Positions 17,760 to 26,618 of a stretch of DNA of 64,000 bases are shown in pieces. Made by a program: the position numbers and the translations under genes. The notes under the pieces were generated by a model, which worked only from the letters and a program-made list of their open reading frames with translations, was not told the DNA's origin and searched no databases. Origin of the DNA: Oscillospiraceae bacterium (lineage in GTDB: Bacteria; Bacillota; Clostridia; Oscillospirales; Oscillospiraceae); NCBI GenBank assembly GCA_015068035.1, contig SVLI01000005.1, positions 1-64,000 on the forward strand, in the 5' to 3' direction. The stretch's first letter is position 1, and each line of letters begins with the position of its first letter.

Positions 17760-17804
17760 TGTTTTGATGCTTTGCACCCAAGCCTTTATTTGGCGCTCCC
17801 TCTG

Positions 17805-18170
17805 TCGGTGCGTTAAGAAAATGTGCCGGTGGCACATTTTTAGCACCGACCGCAGCGGCTATGCCGCGAGGAGGGAAGTCGGTAGGCGCGTTCCACCGCA
17901 ACTGCGGCAGGTAGAGGCATTCCATGCCTCCGGCGGCCCCATTTCTCTTTTTGAAAAAGAGTCGGCGCGTTAAGAAAATGTGCCGGTGGCACATTTTTAG
18001 CAGCCGACCGCAGCGGCTATGCCGCGAGGAGGGCAGTTGGATGATAGGGCGGGCGCGCTTGCGCGCGAAAGTGTCGCGTCGGACTTCGTGGCCGCCGCTG
18101 GTGCAACAGAACGGGCAAGATGAGCCGCATCGCCGTGCGTGCGCAGCGACGGGTGAGAGGATTTGCCCGC
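17805..18170 (+). repeat. Tandem family C copies 3 and 4 interrupting family B
   Basis: C copy 3 is 17805-17885. The family B block 17886-17961 stops in the middle of its CTCTTTTT/AAAAAGAG hairpin. C copy 4 (17962-18042) starts exactly at that break. The rest of family B (from CGCGCGAAAGTGTCGCG on) resumes at about 18043-18170, with the middle section missing. Confidence 0.75.
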
Positions 18171-18189
18171 ACCCAAGCCTTGTGCCGCA

Positions 18190-18222
18190 CAAAAGCCTCC
18201 CTTGCGAAAGGGAGGCTTTCGT
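18190..18222 (-). terminator. Terminator after aminotransferase-like gene
   Basis: Stem AAAGCCTCCCTT / AAGGGAGGCTTT around GCGA. On the minus strand it is followed by a short T-run. Confidence 0.7.
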
Positions 18223-18237
18223 TGTGATTTTCTATCC

Positions 18238-19197
18238 TCAGCCGATTTCCTTTGTCCAGCCGAAGCTGTCCTCCGCCGTGCCGCGCAGGATGCCGGAAAC
18301 CGCGGCCTGCAAGGCCTTTGCGGTCGCGCCCGCGGCAATGGCGAGGAGCGCCTCGCCAAAGCGCAGCGCCGCGATGGGCAGAATGCCCGTCTCCATGCCG
18401 ACGCTCCACGCCTCCTCAATCTTTCCCGCGCGGGCGGCCTCCAGCAGCTCCTGCGCGGAAATCGCGCGCTTTTCGGCGGCAAAACCCAGCTTTTCCAGCA
18501 GCGCGAGCGCGCTCGCGTGCATCACATCGTCCGTCTCCGGCGTGACGATTCTGCCGTCCATCTTGAACATCAGGTTCATCAGCTCCGGATTGCGGATGCT
18601 TTCGCCCTCTGTCGGCAGCGCGATGCCGCCCTCCGGCAGCGCAGCAAACTTGTTCGCTTCAGCGCCCAAAACCAGCTCGATGGGCTGCTCCGGCGCCGTG
18701 AAATAGCAGGCGGTGGGGGAGCAGATGATGCCGAAGGTGTAGCTCTCGCTCGCGCGAAGCTGCAGCTGCGGGTCGGTTGCGATGACGAAGGGGCGCAGAT
18801 AGAGCGCGGCATCCGGCAGCGCGGGCACCCAGTCTTTGTCGAGGTCCAGCAGCGTCATCACCGCTTCGGTGAAGATGTCCTCCGGAATCTGCGGGATGCT
18901 GAGTGCCGCGCAGCGCGCGTTCATCTGCGCAAGGCAGGCCTCCGCCCGGAAGAGGCGGATTTTGCCGTCCTCTCCGCGCACGGCCTTCAGCCCGCCGAAG
19001 CTCGCCTGCCCGTAGTGAAACACCGCCGCGGCGGGTTCAAGCGTGAGCGTGCCGTAGGGCACGATGCGCGGGGCGAACCAGCCCACGCTCTTGTAATAGA
19101 GCATCGTGAACATATGGTCGGAAAAATGGCTGCCGAAGCGGATGCCCTCCATCACGGGCTTGAGCTGCGGCGCTGTGGAGCGTTCAATCGAAATCAT
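18238..19197 (-). CDS. Branched-chain-aminotransferase-like protein lacking the PLP lysine
   Basis: 319 residues that align with class IV branched-chain aminotransferases over most of the length: AVFHYGQASFGGLKA (residues 58-72), GKIRLFRAE (78-86), LDLDKDWVP, ALYLRPFVIATDP and, near the end, RAISAQELLEAARAGKIEEAW. Between about 172 and 212 it is some 26 residues shorter than the family. The block carrying the Schiff-base lysine (AKxGGNYA) and the following EEVGTMN motif are absent, replaced by EANKFAALPEGGIALP...RNPELMN. The phosphate-binding GTGTAA is also changed. It is therefore probably not an active transaminase. GGAGG 8 bases upstream fixes the start. It may be cotranscribed with the MBL gene 97 bases upstream. 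Confidence 0.8.
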   Translation of the reverse strand: MISIERSTAPQLKPVMEGIRFGSHFSDHMFTMLYYKSVGWFAPRIVPYGTLTLEPAAAVFHYGQASFGGLKAVRGEDGKIRLFRAEACLAQMNARCAALSIPQIPEDIFTEAVMTLLDLDKDWVPALPDAALYLRPFVIATDPQLQLRASESYTFGIICSPTACYFTAPEQPIELVLGAEANKFAALPEGGIALPTEGESIRNPELMNLMFKMDGRIVTPETDDVMHASALALLEKLGFAAEKRAISAQELLEAARAGKIEEAWSVGMETGILPIAALRFGEALLAIAAGATAKALQAAVSGILRGTAEDSFGWTKEIG

Positions 19198-19294
19198 GGA
19201 TGTGTCCTCCGTTATAGTTAGGTTTACATAATATGTATTTTGCGTTTTTCGTGCATAGGATAAAGCCGCACCGGAGCGGGGAAGTGCCGACGCT

Positions 19295-20173
19295 TTACAC
19301 CGCTTTCCAGAGCAGGCGGTTGTTTTCAAACACCGGCTCGATGCGCTTTTCGTCGAGCAGATAGCTGATGTAGGCCTTGAGCGTGCTGCCGCCGAGCGCA
19401 TACTGCGCAAGGTTCAGCGCCAGGCCGTAGTGCGCAAAAATCGCGCCGAGCAGCGCTTCAAAGCCCGTCGGCTCCGCGCAGAGCGATTCAATCAGCGCAA
19501 GAATTTCCAGCATCTTCGCGCGGTTGAGGTCCCGCAGCGGGCCGATGTCCTCCGTTAAATCCGCGTGCGCGGGCAGCACCCACTTCGCCTCCACCGCCGT
19601 CAGACGCGCAAGCGTCTCCAGCGTGCCGCGCAGGTCAAACAGATAATTGAGCGGATATTTTTCCACAACCTCCGCAGAAAACACCGCGTCCGCGCAGTAA
19701 AACACGCCCTCCGGCGTGCGCAGGCCGAACATGGCCGGGCTGTGCCCCGCGAGGGGGATGATTTCCAGCCCCGCCGGGAGCGGCGCGGATAAAACATCCT
19801 CGCACTCCACGCTTTGCGCGCACATCGCCTTGCCGCGCAGCGCCTGCGGCGGACAGCCGCCCCAGAGCAGCGCCGGCTCATACACCGTGTGCTCCACAAA
19901 GGCAAGCTCCGCGTGGGACGCATAGACCTTGCAGCCCGTCCGCTGCGCGATCAGCGCCGCGCCGCCGATGTGGTCGGCGTGCGAGTGCGTGGCCAAAATG
20001 CCCTGAATTTTCCAGCCCATCGCCTCCGCGTGACGGAGTACCTTTTTGCCCGCGTCCTTGTCGCTGCCCGCGTCGATCAGCCAGACCTCCCCGGGGGTGG
20101 AGACGTAGATGCCGACCTTCGTCGGCGAGTTTACATAATAATTATTATCGGTAATCTCAATCAGCTCATACAT
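19295..20173 (-). CDS. MBL-fold metallohydrolase
   Basis: 293 residues. The beta-lactamase-fold metal site is complete: THSHADHIGGA (HxHxDH, about residues 65-75), AGHSPAM, FYCADAVF with the bridging Asp, and LPAHADL. It resembles glyoxalase II-like and MBL hydrolases that act on thioesters or phosphodiesters in the cytoplasm; the substrate is unknown. A C-terminal helical tail (about 230-293) is family-typical. GAAAGGAG precedes the ATG. It is transcribed divergently from argC with its own promoter. Confidence 0.88.
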   Translation of the reverse strand: MYELIEITDNNYYVNSPTKVGIYVSTPGEVWLIDAGSDKDAGKKVLRHAEAMGWKIQGILATHSHADHIGGAALIAQRTGCKVYASHAELAFVEHTVYEPALLWGGCPPQALRGKAMCAQSVECEDVLSAPLPAGLEIIPLAGHSPAMFGLRTPEGVFYCADAVFSAEVVEKYPLNYLFDLRGTLETLARLTAVEAKWVLPAHADLTEDIGPLRDLNRAKMLEILALIESLCAEPTGFEALLGAIFAHYGLALNLAQYALGGSTLKAYISYLLDEKRIEPVFENNRLLWKAV

Positions 20174-20230
20174 CGCTTGAATCTCCTTTCCGCCGCGCGG
20201 GGGAAGCCCACTCGCGCAACAGATGGCTCT

Positions 20231-20259
20231 ATTATACACGCCTTTAGCCGAATGCACAA
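20231..20259 (-). promoter_or_regulatory. Promoter of MBL-fold gene
   Basis: On the minus strand: TTGTGC (20259-20254), a 17-base spacer, then TATAAT (20236-20231). Confidence 0.75.
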
Positions 20260-20312
20260 GAAAAAGACGTCTCCGCGCGGGAGATTCTGCAATATATATA
20301 TACGCCTACGCC

Positions 20313-20379
20313 TTGACATATCGCGCATATGATGTATAATATACAGTATTCTACCAAAATTATTCATAAGCGGTGAATA
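20313..20379 (+). promoter_or_regulatory. argC promoter with downstream palindrome
   Basis: TTGACA (20313-20318), a 16-base spacer, then TATAAT (20335-20340), the best promoter match in the window. TATTCA...TGAATA (20361-20379) is a perfect inverted repeat between the predicted start of transcription and the ATG at 20383. It could be an operator (ArgR is the expected regulator) or a hairpin near the ribosome site. The half-sites resemble those of ARG boxes but point the other way. Confidence 0.7.
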
Positions 20380-20382
20380 TAT

Positions 20383-21339
20383 ATGTATAAAGTATTCATT
20401 CACGGCGGCTCGGGAACAACGGGGCTGCGCCTGCGCAGCCGTCTCGAGGGCCGGGAAGATGTGACACTCATTGAAATTGAAGAGGCTTTCCGCAAGGACC
20501 CGAGCGCCATTCGCGAGAAGATGGCGGAGTCGGACGTGAGCTTTTTCTGCCTGCCGGACGCCGCGGCCATCGAGGCGGCGGAATTGGCGGAGGCTGCGGG
20601 CTGCCGGGTGATTGACTGCTCGACGGCGCACCGCACATCGCCGGACTGGGCTTACGGCTTCCCGGAGCTGAGCGGCGAGCAGCGGGAGAAAATCATCGCC
20701 GCGCCGCGCGTCGCGGGCCCCGGCTGCCACGCCAGCGGCGTTATTTCGCTGGTGTATCCGCTCGTGCGATTGGGGCTGCTCCCGCCGGATTATCCGCTCT
20801 GCTGCACCAGCGTCACCGGCTATTCCGGCGGCGGCAAGAGCATGATCGCGGAATACGAGGCGGACGATAAGCCCGAACTGTACTTTGCGCCGCGGCAATA
20901 CGGCCTCAGCCAGCAGCATAAGCATCTGCCGGAAATCCGCGCCGTGTGCGGCCTTGCCGGAAGCCCGGCCTTCATGCCCATCGTGGACGATTTCTATGCG
21001 GGCATGCACGTGACCATCCCGCTGCACACGCGGCTGCTGCCCGGCAAGCAGACGGCAGAGAGCGTACTCGAAGCGCTCAAGGCGCACTATGCCGGCAGCG
21101 CCATCGTCAAGGTCGCGCCCGAACCGGTGCAGGATGGGATGCTCTCCGCCCTGACGATGACGGGGCGGGACGATATGCGCATCTGCGTCTCCGGCAGCGG
21201 GGATGTCATCTTGCTGCATTCTCTGTTTGACAATCTCGGCAAGGGCGCGTCCGGCGCTGCCCTGCAGTGCTTCAATCTCATGGTGGGCGCGGGCGAAACG
21301 ACGGGGCTCGTGCTCGGAAAGGACAGTGAAAGCGTATGA
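20383..21339 (+). CDS. argC: N-acetyl-gamma-glutamyl-phosphate reductase
   Basis: 318 residues, the shorter type of ArgC. It reduces N-acetylglutamyl phosphate to the semialdehyde with NADPH in ornithine synthesis. The N-terminal nucleotide-binding loop is HGGSGTTGLRL (residues 7-17). The catalytic Cys is in AGPGCHASG (about 110-118). SGGGKSM and the His-rich YGLSQQHKHLPEI follow. It is the first gene of a co-directional arginine cluster. Its stop overlaps argJ by 4 bases. The Shine-Dalgarno is weak (AGCGGTG), within the palindrome. Confidence 0.93.
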   Translation: MYKVFIHGGSGTTGLRLRSRLEGREDVTLIEIEEAFRKDPSAIREKMAESDVSFFCLPDAAAIEAAELAEAAGCRVIDCSTAHRTSPDWAYGFPELSGEQREKIIAAPRVAGPGCHASGVISLVYPLVRLGLLPPDYPLCCTSVTGYSGGGKSMIAEYEADDKPELYFAPRQYGLSQQHKHLPEIRAVCGLAGSPAFMPIVDDFYAGMHVTIPLHTRLLPGKQTAESVLEALKAHYAGSAIVKVAPEPVQDGMLSALTMTGRDDMRICVSGSGDVILLHSLFDNLGKGASGAALQCFNLMVGAGETTGLVLGKDSESV

Positions 21340-22544
21340 AAATGATCTCCGGCGGCGTTTGTGCGCCGATTGGATATAAGGCCGCGGGCGTGTGCTGCGG
21401 CATCCGCAAGAAGAATAAAAAGGACCTCGCGCTGATCGTCAGCGAGAAGAAGGCCGCCGCCGCCTGCGTCTATACGCAAAACCTCGTCAAGGGCGCGCCG
21501 ATCACGGTGACGAAGGCGCATATCGCGGACGGCTACGCGCAGGCTGTGATTTGCAACAGCGGCAACGCCAACACCTGCAACTCCAACGGCATCGAAATCG
21601 CCGAGGGCATGTGCGCGCTCGTCGAGAAAGAAACGGGCATCCCGGCTTGCGACGTGGTCGTGGCCTCCACGGGCGTCATCGGGCAGAAGCTCAGCCTTGA
21701 CCCGATCGAGAGCGGCCTGCCCGCGCTCGTCGCCTCTCTGGGCGATGACAGCGACGGCGCCGCCCAGGCCATCATGACGACGGATACCGTGAAAAAAGAG
21801 ATCGCCTTCTCCTTTGCGCTTGGCGGCAAGGCGTGCCGCATCGGCGGCATCGCCAAGGGCAGCGGCATGATCCATCCGAACATGGCAACCATGCTCGTTT
21901 TCGTCACGAGTGACGTGGCCATCGCGCCCGCGCTGCTGCAAAAGGCGCTTTCTGCCGACGTGAAGGATAGCTTTAACATGATCAGCGTGGATGGGGACAC
22001 CTCCACGAACGATATGGTGAGCGTTTTGTGTAACGGCATGGCGGGTAACCCCGTCATTGACTCGGAAAACGCGGATTACGAGGTCTTCTGCGCCGCGCTG
22101 CGCGCGGTGACGCGTTATCTCTGCCGCTGCATCGCCTCGGACGGCGAGGGCGCCACCAAGCTGCTCGAGTGCTGTGTGACGGGCGCTGCGGACGTCAGCG
22201 CTGCCCGCACGCTCGCCAAGAGCGTCATCTGCTCCAGCCTCGTCAAGGCGGCCATGTTCGGCGCGGACGCCAACTGGGGCCGCGTGCTCTGCGCGCTGGG
22301 CTATGCCGGCGCGCCGCTGGATGTGGATAAGGTCTCGGTGCGCTTCGTGTCGAAAGCCGGCAGCGTCCATGTCTGCGAGAACGGACGCGGGGTGGACTTT
22401 TCGGAGGAAACGGCAAAGGCCGTGCTCAGCGAGAAGGACATCACCATCGCCGTCGGCCTTGGCGACGGAGACGCTTCCGCCACGGCCTGGGGCTGCGATT
22501 TGACCTATGAATATGTGAAAATCAACGGGGACTACCGCACCTGA
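21336..22544 (+). CDS. argJ: Bifunctional ornithine acetyltransferase / N-acetylglutamate synthase
   Basis: 402 residues of the ArgJ family, which recycles the acetyl group from N-acetylornithine to glutamate. The self-cleavage site is visible as KGSGMIHPNMATML. The Thr after Ala in ATML becomes the N-terminal nucleophile of the beta chain. CNSGNANTCN and MISVDGDTSTND are further conserved blocks, and the C-terminus is the usual short polar tail. An acetyl-cycle ArgJ removes the need for a separate argE. Translationally coupled to argC. Confidence 0.94.
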   Translation: MKMISGGVCAPIGYKAAGVCCGIRKKNKKDLALIVSEKKAAAACVYTQNLVKGAPITVTKAHIADGYAQAVICNSGNANTCNSNGIEIAEGMCALVEKETGIPACDVVVASTGVIGQKLSLDPIESGLPALVASLGDDSDGAAQAIMTTDTVKKEIAFSFALGGKACRIGGIAKGSGMIHPNMATMLVFVTSDVAIAPALLQKALSADVKDSFNMISVDGDTSTNDMVSVLCNGMAGNPVIDSENADYEVFCAALRAVTRYLCRCIASDGEGATKLLECCVTGAADVSAARTLAKSVICSSLVKAAMFGADANWGRVLCALGYAGAPLDVDKVSVRFVSKAGSVHVCENGRGVDFSEETAKAVLSEKDITIAVGLGDGDASATAWGCDLTYEYVKINGDYRT

Positions 22545-22609
22545 TGAATCGGCGGGGCGATTTGTGCCCCAAAAGCCGGAAAAGCGGGAACAGGGAGGAG
22601 AACAAGCGC

Positions 22610-23470
22610 ATGCTGCGTGAAATGAACAACGCCGAGCGGGCGAAAATTCTGGTCGAGGCGCTGCCTTATATCCAGCGCTACAATAACCGCATCCTCGTGG
22701 TGAAATATGGCGGCAACGCCATGATCAGCGAGGAGCTCAAGCACGCGGTGATGAAAGACGTGGTGCTGCTGAGTCTGATCGGCGTCAAGGTCGTGCTGGT
22801 GCACGGCGGCGGGCCGGAGATCAGCGACACGCTCAAGGCGCTCGGCAAAAAGAGCGAATTTATCGACGGTCTGCGCGTTACGGACGCGGAGACGGTGGAC
22901 GTTGTGCAGATGGTGCTCGCGGGCAAGATCAACAAAAGCCTCGTCAGCCTCATCGGCAGCCTCGGCGGCAAGGCCATCGGCCTCTCCGGTATGGACGGGC
23001 AGATGCTCATCGCCGAGCAGAAGGACGAAGTGCACGGCTTCGTCGGCGAGATCACAAGCGTGAACACCGCGCCGATTCTCGACGTGCTCGAAAAGGGCTA
23101 CATCCCGGTTATTTCCACGCTCGCCTGTGACGAAGCGGGCAACAGCTATAACGTCAACGCGGACACCGCCGCTGCGCGCATCGCGGGCGCGCTGGGGGCG
23201 GAGAGCTTCATTTCCATGACGGATATTGCGGGCCTTCTGCGGGATAAGGACGATCCCAGCTCCCTCATCAGCAAGGTGTCCGTGTCCGAAGCGCCGCAGC
23301 TCATGCGCGAGGGCATCATCTCCGGCGGCATGATTCCGAAGGTGGAGTGCTGCATCGAGGCCATCCGCCGCGGCGTGCACCGGGTGTTTATTTTGGACGG
23401 CCGCGTCCCGCACGCGATTTTGATTGAGATGCTCACGGACGAGGGCCTCGGCACGATGTTCGTGTCGTAA
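22610..23470 (+). CDS. argB: Acetylglutamate kinase
   Basis: 286 residues, an amino-acid-kinase fold. VVKYGGNAM (about residues 28-36) is the phosphate loop, VLVHGGGPEI (about 64-73) binds acetylglutamate, and ISGGMIPKVE is the C-terminal ATP-site motif. It phosphorylates N-acetylglutamate, usually the arginine-feedback step; an N-terminal helix is present. ATG at 22610 is preferred over 22544 because GGGAGGAG (22593-22600) precedes it and the protein then has normal length. Confidence 0.94.
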   Translation: MLREMNNAERAKILVEALPYIQRYNNRILVVKYGGNAMISEELKHAVMKDVVLLSLIGVKVVLVHGGGPEISDTLKALGKKSEFIDGLRVTDAETVDVVQMVLAGKINKSLVSLIGSLGGKAIGLSGMDGQMLIAEQKDEVHGFVGEITSVNTAPILDVLEKGYIPVISTLACDEAGNSYNVNADTAAARIAGALGAESFISMTDIAGLLRDKDDPSSLISKVSVSEAPQLMREGIISGGMIPKVECCIEAIRRGVHRVFILDGRVPHAILIEMLTDEGLGTMFVS

Positions 23471-23704
23471 ACCGCCCGCGCGCATCAAACGTCGCGCGCC
23501 GCGGCAAACCCCGCGCACATGGGCGAAAAAGCGCCCACCGCCGCATTCAAGCGCGCACAGGGCAGCGCCCCGCGCCACCCGTATCGGTGCGGCGCTGTAA
23601 GCACAAAACAAACCTGCCCGTGCGCCCAAAGCGCCGCGGGCGAACGCGATATTTTTTGGAAACGCTGCCTCCCGAAGCGGGGAGACAGGCAGGAGGGAAA
23701 CACA

Positions 23705-24868
23705 ATGCAAATCCGGGAGATGGACAGCACCTACGTCGCGCACACCTACGGCCGCGCAAGCCTGCTCGCCGAGCAGGGCTCGGGCGCCGTGGTCTATGAC
23801 GAGACGGGCAAGAAATATATTGACCTCGGCAGCGGCATCGGCGTCAACGCCTTCGGCGTGGCCGACAGCGTCTGGACACAGGCGGTTACCGCGCAGCTTA
23901 CGAAGCTGCAGCACCTGAGCAACCTTTACCACACCGCGCCGCAGGCGCAGCTCGCCGCGCTCCTCTGCGAAAAAACCGGCATGAAAAAGGTCTTTTTCGG
24001 CAACAGCGGGGCGGAGGCCAACGAGTGCGTCATCAAGTGCGCGCGCAAATATTCCCACGATAAGTATGGCGAGGGCCGCGCCACCATCGTCACGCTGCGC
24101 AACAGCTTCCACGGCCGCACCATGGCCACGCTCAGCGCCACGGGGCAGGATTCGCTGCATGAGCACTTCGGTCCCTTCCTGCCGGGCTTTGTTTACACCC
24201 CGGCCAATGACTTTGCTGCGATGGAAAAAGCGCTGTCCGACGAGAGCGTCTGCGCTGTGCTGATGGAGCTCGTGCAGGGCGAGGGCGGCGTCATCTCGCT
24301 GGATAAAGATTTCGTGCAGAAAACGGCTGCGCTCTGCGCGGAGAAGGACATTCTCTTCGCCGTGGACGAGGTGCAAACCGGCAACGGCAGAACCGGCAGC
24401 CTCTACGCCTGGATGCAGTACGGCGTCACGCCCGATCTGTTCTCCACGGCCAAGGGCCTCGGCGGCGGCCTGCCCATCGGCGCTTGCCTGATGGGCGAAA
24501 AGTGCGCCGATACGCTGCAGCCCGGCACCCACGGCTCCACCTTCGGCGGCAACCCCGTCTGCTGCGCGGGCGCAATCTCCGTTGTGGAGCGGCTGGATGA
24601 TGCGCTCATGGCGCAGGTGCGCGAGAAGGGCGATTATATCCGCGCCGCGCTCGCGGGCGCGCCCGGCGTGAAGAGCCTGTCCGGCCTCGGCCTCATGATC
24701 GGCATCGAAACGGAAAAGGACGCGGGCGAAATCCTCGCTGCCTGCCTTGAACAGGGCGTCATCGTCCTCAAAGCCCACGAAAAAGTGCGTCTGCTCCCGC
24801 CGCTGAACATCGGCATGGCGGAAATTGACGAGGCGCTTGCCATTCTGAAAGGAGTTCTTGCCAAATGA
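23705..24868 (+). CDS. argD: Acetylornithine aminotransferase
   Basis: 387 residues of the class III PLP aminotransferases, converting N-acetylglutamate semialdehyde to N-acetylornithine. FFGNSGAEANE places the phosphate-binding loop, FAVDEVQTGNGRTG holds the PLP Asp, and STAKGLGGGLPIG holds the Schiff-base Lys. TFGGNPVCCAGA follows. AGGAGGG before 23705 sets the start. The 234-base gap after argB contains a GC-rich hairpin (CTGCCT/AGGCAG, about 23663-23692) ending at the ribosome site. The stop overlaps argF (ATGA). Confidence 0.94.
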   Translation: MQIREMDSTYVAHTYGRASLLAEQGSGAVVYDETGKKYIDLGSGIGVNAFGVADSVWTQAVTAQLTKLQHLSNLYHTAPQAQLAALLCEKTGMKKVFFGNSGAEANECVIKCARKYSHDKYGEGRATIVTLRNSFHGRTMATLSATGQDSLHEHFGPFLPGFVYTPANDFAAMEKALSDESVCAVLMELVQGEGGVISLDKDFVQKTAALCAEKDILFAVDEVQTGNGRTGSLYAWMQYGVTPDLFSTAKGLGGGLPIGACLMGEKCADTLQPGTHGSTFGGNPVCCAGAISVVERLDDALMAQVREKGDYIRAALAGAPGVKSLSGLGLMIGIETEKDAGEILAACLEQGVIVLKAHEKVRLLPPLNIGMAEIDEALAILKGVLAK

Positions 24869-25770
24869 AGCATCTTCTCAAGCTTGCGGACCTCTCCGCG
24901 GACGAAATTCTGGACATTCTGAACCTTGCCGACCAGCTCAAGTATGAGCGCAACAACAACATCGAGCATCACATCCTCAAGGGAAAGACGCTCGGCATGA
25001 TCTTTCAGAAGAGCTCCACGCGCACGCGCGTGAGCTTTGAAACGGGCATGTATCAGCTCGGCGGACAGGCGCTGTTCCTGTCCAACCGCGACCTGCAGAT
25101 CGGCCGCGGCGAGCCGGTGCAGGACACGGCGCGCGTGCTCAGCCGCTATCTGGACGGCATCATGATCCGCACCTTTGAACAGTCTGAGGTCGAGGATTTC
25201 GCCAAATACGGCTCCATCCCGATCATCAACGCCCTCACGGATTATGCCCACCCCTGCCAGGTGCTTGCCGATTTGCAGACCATCCGCGAGCATAAAAAGA
25301 CCCTCGCGGGCCTGAAGATCTGCTACATTGGCGATGGCAACAACATGACCAACTCCATCATCGCCGGCTGCATCAAGATGGGCATGGCGGTTTCCGTCGG
25401 CTGCCCGAAGAACTATCAGCCGGACGCAGCGCTCATGCAGTGGGCCGCTGAAAACGGCGATTTCACCTGCACGGACGATGTTTTCGCCGCGGCGAAGGAC
25501 GCGGATGTGCTCTATACGGACGTTTGGGCCTCCATGGGGCAGGAGGGTGAGTTTGAAGCGCGCAAGGCGGTTTTCGAGGGCGTGTATCAGATCAACGATA
25601 AGCTCATGTCCGTTGCCAGATCGGACGCCATGGTGCTGCATTGCCTGCCCGCCCACCGCGGGGAGGAGATCACCGCCGAGGTGTTTGAAGCGCACGCAGG
25701 CGAGATTTTTGACGAGGCGGAAAACCGCCTCCACGCGCAGAAAGCCGTTATGGTCAGGCTGATGGCCTGA
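24865..25770 (+). CDS. argF: Ornithine carbamoyltransferase
   Basis: 301 residues; joins carbamoyl phosphate and ornithine to give citrulline. The carbamoyl-phosphate loop is KSSTRTRVSFE (about residues 49-59). HPCQVLADLQT is the second substrate motif, and HCLPAHRGEEIT holds the ornithine-side Cys. Length and motifs are those of an anabolic enzyme. It is translationally coupled to argD and last in this run; the terminator at 25811-25850 follows. Confidence 0.95.
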   Translation: MKHLLKLADLSADEILDILNLADQLKYERNNNIEHHILKGKTLGMIFQKSSTRTRVSFETGMYQLGGQALFLSNRDLQIGRGEPVQDTARVLSRYLDGIMIRTFEQSEVEDFAKYGSIPIINALTDYAHPCQVLADLQTIREHKKTLAGLKICYIGDGNNMTNSIIAGCIKMGMAVSVGCPKNYQPDAALMQWAAENGDFTCTDDVFAAAKDADVLYTDVWASMGQEGEFEARKAVFEGVYQINDKLMSVARSDAMVLHCLPAHRGEEITAEVFEAHAGEIFDEAENRLHAQKAVMVRLMA

Positions 25771-25810
25771 GGGAAACCATAGCTCCGGGAAGCGCAGAGA
25801 GAATGTTTTT

Positions 25811-25850
25811 GCGCGCCGGAGGCAGCTTTTTTGCCCCGGCGCGCTGTTTT
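25811..25850 (+). terminator. Terminator of the argCJBDF operon
   Basis: GCGCGCCGG pairs with CCGGCGCGC across a loop that includes TTTTTT, then TGTTTTG follows. Confidence 0.75.
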
Positions 25851-25938
25851 GTATCCGGAGTGAAGAATTGTGCAGTCAGACCAACGTGCCGCACTTTTCA
25901 AAGCCTCCCCTGTGTCGGTGCGTGCAGCGCCCCCCCAA

Positions 25939-26521
25939 GCCTCCCCTGTGTAAGGGGAGGTGCCCAGTGCGCACACTGGGCGGAGGGGTTGACCCGTTCA
26001 CCGACTGAGCCATTACGGGCAACAAGAATCAATCCCTCAGTCAGCCTTACGGCTGCCAGCTCCCTTTACACAAGGGAGCCTCCGGTGCGGCGGAAACCCA
26101 AAGCCTCCCCTGTGTCGGTGCGTGCAGCGCCCCCCAAGCCTCCCCTGTGTAAGGGGAGGTGCCCCGCAGGGGCGGAGGGGTTGCGCTTGTTCCCCGTCCC
26201 GCCGCACCCACGGCGATGCGGCTCATCTTGCCCGTTTCTGCGCAGTAGTGGCGGCTACGAAGTCCGCCACGGAGCTTTCGCGCGAAGCGCGCAGGAAACA
26301 GAGCGAAGCGATAATTTTTTTAACCCTGCGCCCGCAGGCGCGTTTTCTCTTTTCCATATTTCTCTTTTTCAAAAAGAGAAATGTGGCCGCCGGAGGCCGG
26401 GCGCCTCCCTCTGCCGCTGGTGCGGAAGGACGGGCAACAAGTTTTGGTGCAGCCTTAAAACAACGCACCAGTCTCTTGGCTCTCCCTCTGGGAGAGCTGT
26501 CAGCGAAGCTGACTGAGAGGG
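25939..26521. repeat. Repeat cluster between argF and carA
   Basis: Family A inverted pair 25939-25992 (plus) and 26030-26083 (minus). A plus unit at 26138-26183 has second hairpin GCCCCGCAGGGGC. Family B copy 6 (minus) is 26186-26446, and an A' unit is 26476-26521 (GTCAGCGAAGCTGAC). CCTCCCCTGTG-TCGGTGCG at 25905-25923 and 26104-26122 are A arms joined to the terminal 8 bases of family C. No promoter for carA was recognised. Confidence 0.75.
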
Positions 26522-26618
26522 CTGTCGCGCCTTGTACCGCAGTTCCGACAGAATTTGGGCGGCAGCTTCCCACCGGCAGAAAAAGACAGACCTATGGATC
26601 GCAAAGAGGGGATTTACA

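Noticed and set aside
17743-18042. Small proteins containing a recurrent KKMCRWHIFS peptide at several places in the window.
   Set aside because: The peptide is the translation of family C repeats in one frame; the frames have no ribosome sites.
18600-18720. Sequencing frameshift explaining the missing lysine block in the aminotransferase-like gene.
   Set aside because: Conserved motifs on both sides are in one frame and no other frame restores the missing motif.
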